Below are positions 11,901 through 23,900 of a stretch of 64,000 nt of DNA, piece after piece. This DNA is from Branchiostoma floridae. Its lineage: Eukaryota > Chordata > Leptocardii > Amphioxiformes > Branchiostomatidae. The notes below the pieces were generated by a model. The model ran no database searches. It saw only the letters and a program-made list of their open reading frames with translations, and was not told where the DNA came from. The DNA lies in assembly GCF_000003815.2 (NCBI RefSeq), contig NC_049981.1:1084605-1148604 (forward strand). The letters are read 5' to 3'. The translations under genes and the position numbers were made by a program. Positions within the stretch are counted from its first letter, which is position 1. The number at the start of each line of letters is the position of its first letter.

Positions 11901-14900
11901 CCAACATGGCCGCTGTATGAACAAAGATGGCGGATACAACTGCACTTGCTTTCCTGGATGGACTGGGCAGAACTGTCAGCAAGGCGAGTACATTTGTCAA
12001 TAATGATCACACAGCATTTGTGGACTACTAGCGGGCCTGAAACTGGTTTGATGCCAATATCAAGCCTCAACAGACCATAATGTACAATTTCTGTTTTTAT
12101 ACAGATTTGAATGAATGTGTGATGCAACCGTGCAAACACGGACGTTGTGTGAACAAAGATGGTGGCTACAACTGCATTTGTCTTACCGGATGGACTGGGC
12201 AAAACTGTCAGCAAGGTGAATATTTTACACTCAAGATGATAATCTTAATAGAATTATTTTTGATATCGTTTAAAAAAGTTACGGTTAAAATCGAACAAGA
12301 AGAGGCCTTGATCGCTTGATTTTAACTTAAGATCGTAAATTTTTGCTAGCTGATGAATTCACACACGGAATTTATGGGATGTAATGCTGTACTGTCCAAG
12401 CAGAGGGTAGGCTCTGGCTTAAAATGCCTGCGTATATATTATCGTTTTTTTTCCTTCATGTGTTTCTTCACTCTTTGTCCTAGCGTCTGTGTTCTGGCAT
12501 TCGTCTGTTGAAAATATTTTTGGTGACAGAAACGTTTCTAATATCATACAGACGTGAATGAGTGCGCCAAAAACCATTGTACAAACGGACAGTGTGTGAA
12601 CAATTATGGTGGGTACATCTGCAAATGTTCGCCTCGATGGACAGGACAAACCTGTCAGCAAGGTGAGTTCTTGACTCTTCATGGTGCCGACCCCACAATG
12701 TCGTTTTCTTTTGATCCCAATATTAATCATCCGGCGTTGGTGATTTTTTGTCGTGCAGATAAGCGAAGTCACTAACAATGTAGTGAATGGGAGACGTTTT
12801 GGGATTTTGGGATTCCGTGTAAATACCCAAGTGTGCGTTTATCCGAGGTGCAATTAACTGGCTTCCACTGTGTATATAATCTCCCCGGTATTCGAAAATT
12901 TTCTAAACCCTAATTCACTTGTACACAACTATCATGCCAGGCAAAGAAATCCACTATTCATTCCTCTCTTCCGCACATCATTAGCGCAGTCCTCCGTAGC
13001 ATACAGATGTGTCACAATATGGAACAGCATTCAGCCAAATATACATAAAACTTCTTCTTTTCTTATGTTTAAAAGTGCCCTGAAATCCCATCTCATAACC
13101 CACCCTAGCCCCTTACAGTAGTCTCAGATATTATCGTATCTCAAATTATCTTTCTATCATTATTATTTGATTGTTCTTTGTATTATTATCGTTATCCCAT
13201 GTGCTACTTTATTGACTATTATTTGTATTGTTTTGTATAGAGGAGAAAGGCTTAGTATAAGCCAATATTACGGTTTTCCCCTCCTCCTGCACCTGTACTG
13301 TTTTTATGTATTCTTTTTCTGTATTGCTTCATGTATTTTGTGCAAACAAATAAACAAACAATAATGATCATATTCAAAGCATTTGTGGACCACTAGCCGG
13401 CCTGAAACTGGTTCGATGACTATATTCGACACTTGTATTAAACCAATACTTCTGTATGGATTTGAAATCTGGGGTAAAGACCCTATAAATGACACCTCAC
13501 CTATTGAAAATTCCCATAACCGCTTCTGCAAGAATGTACTTGGTGTGCGCAGGAACAGTAGTAATTGTAGCAGCCAGAGCAGAACTAGGAAGGTTCCCAC
13601 TAGATTTAGATATATCCCTGCGCACACTGTAAAATTTTGGACACACTTAACACAACTAGACTCCGATACACACCCGCTGCAAGTTGATGCTCTCCGATTA
13701 CAACATGCATCTCTGACAAATAGTCGTCGACGGACATTATTACAGCGAGTTAAGGAGATCTTCGATCACTGTGGCTACTCATACTTATTATATGGTGATA
13801 GCACTAACTATGATCCTCAACATATATGCAATCTATTAAGGACAAGGTTTTCAGATATGTATATTCAAACTTTCTTCCATAATCTGTCTGCCGATACTGG
13901 CAAGCTTAGATTTTACAGAAAATTTAAAACCGAATATTGTATAGAGAAATATCTCGAACCTTTGTGACTTTGAGCAGCGTTCAGCTACCAGTAAGATTAG
14001 AATTAGTGCCCATCCCCTGGAAATAGAAAAGGGGAGATATATGAAGCTACCTGTGTCCGAGAGGATTTGTAAATATTGCCCCTCAAATGCTGTGGAAGAC
14101 GAGAGTCATTTTATCACTAATTGTTCTTTTTATGATGATATAAGAAACCAACTATTTATGAGTGTATCCAAAATACACGCTTACTTTCCAACTATTCCTG
14201 ACAATGAAAAATCAATCCTACTATCAAAATCAAAGAACCCACGCATTATAAAAGAAGTGGGTAAATTCGTCTTCCACTGCCTTAAGAGAAGAAGTCTAAC
14301 CCAACAAAACCAGTATAATGTACACTAGCATAGCATAGTCATAGAAATGTAGTTCCTAGCACCTTTGTATTTTTCCTTATTTTACATGTTGTTTGTACCT
14401 GCAATTAGCCCTCGGGCAAGAACTTGCAATAAACATATCATTATATTATGGCAAGCATCGGCAAAACGTATCACAATTTCCATTTTACACAGACCTAAAT
14501 GAATGTGCAAAGAAACCGTGCCAACATGGCCGCTGTGTGAACAAAGATGGCGGATACAACTGCACTTGCTTTCCTGGATGGACTGGGCAGAACTGTCAGC
14601 AAGGCGAGTACATTTGTCAATAATGATCACACAGCATTTGTGGACTGCTAGCGGGCCTGAAACTGGTTTGATGCCAATATCAAGCCTCAACAGAACATAA
14701 TGTACAATTTCTGTTTTTACACAGATTTGAATGAATGTGTGATGCAACCGTGCAAACATGGACGTTGTGTGAACAAAGATGGTGGCTACAACTGTATTTG
14801 TATTACCGGATGGACTGGGCAAAACTGTCAGCAAGGTGAGTTTTTTACACTCAAGATGATAATCTTAAAGATAGAATTATTTTTGAAATTGTTTAAAAAA

Positions 14901-17900
14901 AGTTACTGTTAAAATCAAACAAGAAGAGGCCTTGATCGCTTGATTTTAACTTTAGACCGTAACTTTCTGCTAGCTGATGAATTCACGCACGGGATTTATG
15001 GGATGTAATGCTGTACTCTCCAATCAGAGGTTAGGCTCCGGCTTTTTTTTTTAGTTGTTTCTATCGGGCTTTCTAGTTTCTATTGTTTATTGTATATCGA
15101 TAAACTAAAGTATATCGACACTTACACTATACAATACAAAATGTACAGCCCGATAAAATGACTTAAAAAAAAACGTAAAAAAAGCAGCCTGGTCGAAGAG
15201 TCTAACCTCTAGCTCTGCTTGGAGAGTGAGTGAAAATCTCACTTTCCGTTTACATAGACATAAATGAGTGCACCACTGAAGGGAACCTATGTCATCATGG
15301 GGTTTGTGGGAACAAAGATGGCGGATACATGTGCACCTGTAACAATGGATGGACTGGACAGAACTGTGAGCAAGGTGAGCTAAGCACAGGTCTTCGATAC
15401 AATTGATGTCTTAAAATGCCTGCGTGCATAATATCGTCCTTTTCCCTTCATGTATTTCTTCACTCTTTGTCCTAGCATCTGTGTTCTGGCATTCGTCTGT
15501 TAAAAATATTTTTGGTGACAGAAATGTTTCCATTACCATACAGACGTAAATGAGTGCGCCCAAAACCCATGTACAAACGGACAGTGTGTGAACAATGATG
15601 GTGGGTACATCTGCACCTGCTCGACTGGATGGACTGGGCAGAACTGTCAGCAAGGTGAGTTCTTTTATAAAAAGCATGTTATTACTCTAGAAGTCTCTTA
15701 GGGTTTCTTCGGAATCTGTATGGTGCATTTTGTTTAAACAAAATATGCTTCTTTACTGTTGGCTTACAGTCAATTTGGTGACGTCATTTTTAAGGAATTT
15801 CTGGCCCAATTCGACTTTTAAAACATAATGTCTGGATTCTAAGAAATAAGATTATTAAAATGTCTTCATTATCACACAGACGTGAATGAGTGTGTCAAGA
15901 ACCCTTGTACAAACGGACAGTGTGTGAACAATAATGGTGGGTACATCTGCACCTGCTCGCCTGGATGGACAGGACAGACCTGTCAGCAAGGTGAGTTCTT
16001 GACACAAAACATCTTATTACATAGAAATATGCATGGTGCATTTTGTGTGAACAAAATGTATTTCTCAGCCAAATATACATAAAACTTCTTCTTTTCTTAC
16101 GTTTAAAAGTGCCCTGAAATCCCATCTCATAACCCACCCTAGCCCCTTACATTAGTCTCAGATATTATCGTATCTCAAATTACCTTTCTATCATTATTAT
16201 TTGATTATTCCTTGTATTATTATCGTTATCCCATGTGTTACTTAATTGACTATTACAATGTATTGTTTAGTATAGAGGAGAAAGGCTTAGTATAAGCCAA
16301 TATTACGGTTTTCCCCTCGTCCTGTATTCTTTTTCTGTATTGGTTCATTATTTTGTGCAAACAAATAAACAAACAATAATGATCATATACAAAGCATTTG
16401 TGGACTACTAGCCGGCCTGAAACTGGTTCAATGACTATATTATGGCAAGCATTGGCAAAACGTATTCACAATTTCCATTTTACACAGACCTAAATGAATG
16501 TGCAAAGAAACCGTGCCAACATGGCCGCTGTGTGAACAAAGATGGCGGATACAACTGCACTTGCTTTCCTGGATGGACTGGGCAGAACTGTCAGCAAGGC
16601 GAGTACATTTGTCAATAATGATCACATAGCATTTGTGGACTACTAGCGGGCCTGAAACTGGTTTGATGCCAATAGCAAGCTTCAACAGAACATAATGTAC
16701 AATTCAATTTCTGTTATTACACAGATTTGAATGAATGTGTGATGCAACCATGCAAACATGGACGTTGTGTGAACAAAGATGGTGGCTACAACTGTATTTG
16801 TCTTACCGGATGGACTGGGCAAAACTGTCAGCAAGGTGAGTTCTTTTTTACAGTCAAGATGATAATATAGATAGAATTATTTTTGAAATCGTTTAAAAAA
16901 GTTACTGTTAAAATCAAACAAGAAGAGGCCTTGATCGCTTGATTTTAACTTTTAAATTAGACCGTAACTTTCTGCTAGCTGATGAATTCACACACGGGAT
17001 TTATGGGATGTAATGCTGTACTGTCCAAGCAGAGGTTAGGCTCCGGCTGTTATTTTTTAGTCGTTTTTATCGGGCTTTCAAGTTTGTATTGTATCTTGAA
17101 TATCAACATTTACAGAAATGTTTCTAATATCATACAGACGTGAATGAATGCGCCAAAAACCCATGTACAAACGGACAGTGTGTGAACAGTGACGGTGGGT
17201 ACTTCTGCGTATGCTCGCCTGGATGGACTGGGAAGAACTGTCAGCAAGTTGAGTTCTTTTATAAAAAGCATGTTATTACTCTAGAAATCTCTTAGGATTT
17301 CTTCGGAATCTGTATGGTGCATTTTGTTTGAACAAAATATGCTTCTTTACTGTTGGTCTACAGTCAATTTGGTCACATCATTTTAAAGGAATTTCTGGCG
17401 CAATTCGACTTTTAAAACATAATGTCTGTATTCTAAGAACCAAGTTTATTAAAATGTTTTCATTATCACACAGACGTGAATGAGTGTGTCAACAACCCTT
17501 GTACAAACGGACAGTGTGTGAACAATGATGGTGGGTACAGCTGCATCTGCTCGCCTGGATGGACTGGGCAGAACTGTCAGCATGGTGAGTTCTTTACATA
17601 AAGATTTTTATTACATAGAAATATTCATGGTGCATTTTGTGTGAACAAAATGTATTTATCTGCTGTTGGTTTAGTCAGTCTGGTGATGTCATTTCAAGGA
17701 ATTTATCGTTTAAATTCGACTGACGTCGTGTTAAGAAAGGTTGGCTTGCAGTGACGACAACATTAAGGAATTTCCTGGCTGCGTTCGATACAACATAACG
17801 TCCTGATACAACTTCAGAGACCCGTACCAAGCTCCTTCATCTAATGCCGCAGTGTTCTTTTACATTACAGCCGAACCATGTCCCTCTGGATGGACTGAAC

Positions 17901-20900
17901 ACGACAGCCACTGCTACATGTTGGTGAAACAAAAGCTCTGCTGGGATCAAGCGAACAAACATTGCAAAAGCTTGGGAGGCAAGCTCACTTCTATTCTGAC
18001 GCAACAAGAAGGCAAGTTCATGGGAGACTTCATCTCTACAGGTATGTTCTACATATCTCAAATCAGAGGTTTGGTGTAGACAGGCATGCAGAGGTCGCAC
18101 GTGTTACTCCTTTGTTTGGAGAAAAGGTTATACACTGGCCATGGAATCCATGACGTATTCTCGTTATTTCCCTTTCTACACTCACTCGCACCCACCCATA
18201 TGGACGCCCACACCAACAGACCTCTTGTACTTTAAGGTGTGTCTGACCTAAATAAGGCTCCAACTAGCATGAACAGAAGTGCTATAGTTAAACAACTGTA
18301 TCTTCAGTTTGGTACGGAGAAACAGCATGAGATTTTCTATACATATGAACAAGACAGAGTTGCCTTCGGTTGTGCATCACATTTGGACAAAAATTATATG
18401 ATAAACATACAATAAAGCAATAACTTAGCCTTAGCGCACAGCCATCTGTCCTTAGCCAATCAGGGTTGAGGATTTTGTTGCTTTCAAATCCACATAGTAT
18501 GGTCAGAAGTTAGTTAGAGCACCTATGTCCCTTGAGGTAGAGGTGCTCTAACTAACTTGGCATGCTGTTTCAGCCAACCAAGAGCCAGACTTTCCCTCCT
18601 CTCAAGGGACAGACGTGCTCTAACCAACGCAATAAATCAGATTATACTCAAGACGCCCACTTTCAACATAACATTTCAAAGGAGGGTCATCTGATCTAGA
18701 TTAGCAGGAATACAATGAGACCACACAAAAATCATACATGAATATCTTGTATTCACAACAACAAGCAGCACAGTAAAACTACATGGACAGTTATAACATT
18801 CTAACTCATTTTTGAAAGTCTACCAACAAAATTAATGAGAAACTGCACAAAACTTGGCAGCCTTTTAAGTCACTTTTTAAGTAGAAAAGTAAAAACAAAG
18901 ACACTTACAGTTGTAACAGTTGATGAACAAAAACCTGTATCTATACTACCCCAACGTACTCGTACAAAAACTGGGGACTAATCATGGTGAAAGAGGACAT
19001 GACTTCTAGAGCTTTCTCAAAGTGAACTCCTCTACGAGTCTGAGTCTGACATAGTACAAAAATCCCGCTAAAAAGCCAGAGTTAAACTTGATTGGATAAA
19101 ATAGTCACATGGTACCCGTCCACCAGGGACTTCTCCAGACAACCTGTCTCAGGCGTCTTGTATAGGATGTGTCTCAGGAGGCTTTCTGCTCTCCTCTGAC
19201 TGAACCCCAAAAGTAAAACCACATGTGGGCTGGAGGAAAAATCACACACCAAAAGATTCCCAAGAATATAATTTTCACCTTATTTCAAAGTGTAAATCTT
19301 TGTCAATATTTATGATTTGCTTCGGACAGATGGATGTGCTCTAAGTCAGTTCAAGCATGGGCGGATTGCTCGTCTATGTGTATAAAGAATAGCCCCATCA
19401 TCGTCTATGTGGATAAAGAATAGCCCCATCATCTGTCGGAGTTTGTTGGCATCCCTCGGGCTTCGCCCTCGCTATAACTATTACATATCATTTTACAGTT
19501 ATTGGCAATTTCCTAAGTCTTGCGGTTGGTTTGGAGCAGTGGACATTTTAGAAGATGTAACGAAAATGACGTACAACAGGAATTGGCTTTGAAAAACATG
19601 ATTTTTTTTAGATATTTAGAAAAGTTTGACTTTCATGATTTTTAAAGATTTTTTGGGCTGCAAAGACTTTGGTGGTGAATATTTTGATATGAAAGCACAA
19701 ATTCGACTTTGTTCAAGCGGATACATATAGACAGTCTTATTGAGTCTTTACTGCTCGTATTTGCAACTTTGTAGCTCATGAGGCAAGCTTTAGAAAATGA
19801 TTTTATTCATAAAAATCCAGATTTTGTACAGTTTCGCTCAATTGTCCCATCAATCAATGTCAATCACCCTGACAGCTTAGTCATTACTGGTGGTTACTTT
19901 AATGTATGCATAGAGTTGGGACAAAGAGACTAAAATACACATCTATTGTGCTGTTACTCATGGTGGCCTGTTGTTGAATTTCTTCAGGGGCATGTTGGCC
20001 CTAGAGCCGAGGACTTAGCCTGTGTAGGACTTGGAAACAGTCTGACATCCAGACTAGTTTCTGGCAGCATCTCTATATTATAACATCCTTGTCTTAACCG
20101 ATGTTTTGAAACAAATGGGTGATTACGTATAATCATGCATCACATTTCACCTGTTGCAGCCATGCAACCTTTGCATTGCCCCAGGGGCTGATGGAAATAT
20201 GCGGGCCGAAATTGAGTTTGATTGCATGGGTCATAACTTACGATGTACGAAACATGTTATGAACATCCAAGGAGCAGTTACAAACATATCTGTCCTATAT
20301 TTCCTTCTTTGCAAAAAGGACTCATGAATGCCAACCGCAGGCTACGAACAGGGTTATGAATACAAGTAGTTCGTACTTTAGACAAATGTTTTGATGTGAT
20401 AATAGTATAGTTTTGCTTGTTATGACTTTACTAGGATTGTTTGTATTACACACCCTGAACTGTCGCATGGCTTTGACTGAAGATATACAGGGGGGGGGGG
20501 GTAGTACACAAAGTTTTGCTTGCACGTAAAGTTCTATGACGTGTCTTCGTACGTACTCCAAAATCCGTCGGATTCCCAACGAGTTCGTATGGAGGCGGCA
20601 TATATATATAAACATATATATAGAGAGAATTATGTGATTCAAGTGTTAATTTGCTTCGGTTCCTACAACAGACATATCTTTCCAAGCAAAGAATATTCAA
20701 ACTGGAGATACTTAGACCATAAGAATGCTGAAATATAGCAAAGAAAACATTAGTCATAAAGTCACAAATCAAACATAATTTTCAGTATTTGCTTTGAGAG
20801 ACCGTCAAACTAATCCTTGGCTTTGGTTTTGTTGTTGTTTCTTGGTAAAATAAAACTGAAAGGTGACATTATAGACAACCGGAGTCCCACAAGGTTCCAT

Positions 20901-23900
20901 TTTGGGACCTCTACTTTTTTTACTTTATATTAATGATCTGCCCTCTACTATAGAATGTCCCATGGCCCTTTATGCTGATGACTCAAAATGTTACAAGCAA
21001 ATTTCATCACCAGCTGATTGTATTTCCCTTCAGCATGATATTGACAACATGGTCGAATGGAGTGTCACATGGATGATGAAATTTAATACCTCTAAATGTA
21101 ACGTGCTCACTATCTGTAGGTCTAAAACACCAGTGCTCTATGACTACGAAATTGAGGGACAAGTGCTCTCATCAGTTACGGAATTTAATGACCTAGGTGT
21201 AACTATGTCCAACTGCCTATCTTTTAAGAGTCATATAAAAAACATCACAGCTAGTGCCAACTCGACCCTCGGCTTTATTAAGAGATCTGTTGGTTACCAT
21301 GCCCCTGCAAATGTTAAGAAAATCCTATATATTACACTAGTTAGGCCCAAACTCGAATATTGCTCGTTGATCTGGTCCCCCCACACTCATAACTTAATTA
21401 CTTCCCTTGAAAAAGTCCAAAGACGTGGTACAAAATACATTCTCAACAACCATACAACTGATTACAGGGATAGATTGATCTACTGCCAACTCTTACCTCT
21501 ATCTTACCGCAGAGAATTATTAGACTTATCCTTCCTATTTAAATGTTTCTTGGGACAATACGGTATTGACATTCATGAACATATAAGTTTTCCACTCACA
21601 TCCCTAAGATCCAACTCACAAGCCAAGCTCCAGCCCCAAAAATGTCTCACCACTACGTTTAAAAACTATTTCTTCCAAAGAATCGTTCACATCTGGAACG
21701 CTTTACCCCTCAACGTTAGAACTCTAAAACTTTCCCCAGTTGTTACAATTAATACCTTTAAGAAAGCAATCCTAGTTCACTATCTCTCTCTTACCAACGA
21801 CAGATTTAACTCCAACGACGTATGTACTTGGGTCACCCACTGTCAGTGTCCCAGTTGTACACCTTTCTAGATATTTCATATTTCATCTTACCATTATTTC
21901 TATGATTTATTTCTTTATATTTGTTATTATTGTATATTTGCTTTTATTGTCGTTGACAAAATCATTATTATTTGATTGTACAATTGTTATTATTTGTTAT
22001 CATTATGATTATTTTTCTATTATTGTATAATTTAGTTGCACGGGAGGCAACTAGTAAAGGTTACAAAGTACCTGTTTTTGCCTCCCTACCATTTTGTAAA
22101 CACAATATGGTGAAGTTCAAATAAATAAATAAACCAATACACATCCTGCTTTCATTCCCAGACAAAAGAACAATTCCCACCCAAGGACATAGTGTAACAC
22201 CAGGCTTAGCAGAAGCGATGTTTTCTGTTGTTTGAGGGCCTGCATGCCTTTTTCCGTTAAGCGTTACGAGCCATTTTAATTCACCGTTAATCGTTACCGA
22301 CCTGCTCTAATTCAACATTAATCATTATCGGTATATTCTTCGTGAAGCGTTATTGGTCATTTTAATTCAACGTTAATCATTATTTGGTATACCGAATTCA
22401 CCGTTAAGCGTTACATGCATGTCCAGAAATGGTACGAAGTTAGGATCAGCCTATGTCACACGTTATTTCAGACAACTTCCGACGACCGCTATCTGCAAAG
22501 TGCGGGGAACGTCGGCAAATATTTGTGATGTAGCTAGGTTTACTTTGTACATGGGGCGGGACAAAGTTAGCCAGCTAACTTCGTACACGTGGAGGGACCA
22601 CGAAGTACTATGTACGAAGTTATGTATCGACTATGATGTAGGTCATGCTTAGCCTGATTAAATTTTGCTTATAGCAGCCCGACCAACATCCGCCAGCCCC
22701 TAGAGCCCTGGCCAGCAGAGTTTTTGTTACACAGACTAGGTTATGCTAACTTCGTACATGGGGCGGGCCTAAGTGTACGAAGTACATACGATGTACGAAG
22801 TTATGATGTTTCGACTACGGCTAACTTCGTACATGGGGCGGACTCAATGTACGAAATACTATGTACGAAGTTATGATGTATCGACTATGATGTGGGTTAT
22901 GCTAACTTCGAGCACGGGGCGGGCGTAGTTTCAGTGTGTAATCAGAAAGATGGTGTTGGGAGATATGTTGTAAGTGCACTTTCTTTATACATTCAAATAA
23001 TAATGAATGACTTTTGTCCGACTTACGTTGCTCTTACATAAAGGACACTTTTCCTGCTTTCCAACCTAAAAGAACAGAGACAATGACTAACATGACTTTC
23101 CTCTATCAAAATGGAACTTCTTATCATTTCACGTGAAAACGGCCGCTTCTAGAATGTACAGTCAAACCTGTCTATAGCGTCCACTCAAGGTGTACTGGTC
23201 AAAATTGGCCACTATAGAGAGGTGTCATACAAAATTTTGACACGGAAATGATGCCATAGAGTAGCTTATACCCCACTTCAAAATTAAGCCAGCTTGTATC
23301 ATATGCTGTCTTTTTAAATCACATAAACCAGGAGATTGCCAGGTTGGAGACGGATCATCCTACCGAGGAACAGTCGCCGTGACCGAAACAGGCAAGACGT
23401 GTCAGCGCTGGGACAGTCAGACACCCCATGGACACAGGTACAAACCTGAAGATTATCCGTCCGCCGGACTGGAGCAGAACTACTGCCGGAACCCGGCGAA
23501 CAGCCATACCGAACTTTGGTGCTACACCACGGACCGCGGCTCGAGATGGGAGCGGTGTGACGTACCAACATGTGGTAAGGTCTGATTCATCATCATCATC
23601 GGTCGACGTGCTTACACACGACGGGGTTATACCGCCCCTTACGGGGCGACATACCCTTTCGCTGGCTATTTACAAGACGGGGATGCGCCAGGTCTCCCGA
23701 ATGATGTTAATCACCGTATGGTGTATGGCTAATACGAGACAGAGGTTCGCTGATTATGTAACATTTAGTTTAGGTCTGTTATGATCTCCTCTCATCTGTA
23801 CTATACTGCTCCTCGACATTTCAATCTTTAAAGGTACCTTGAATAAAAGAAAACTAAACGTAAATGCGTCAATTTTACGATTATGCAATTATGGCATTAA

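Noticed and set aside
8714-17584. The EGF array as CRISPR-like or satellite repeat
   Set aside because: Units have open, phase-consistent EGF exons with splice sites and several kb spacing; they are exons.
20902-21870. 322-codon frame as part of the receptor gene
   Set aside because: It is a reverse-transcriptase fragment with YADD and its own LINE 3' tail inside the CTLD intron.
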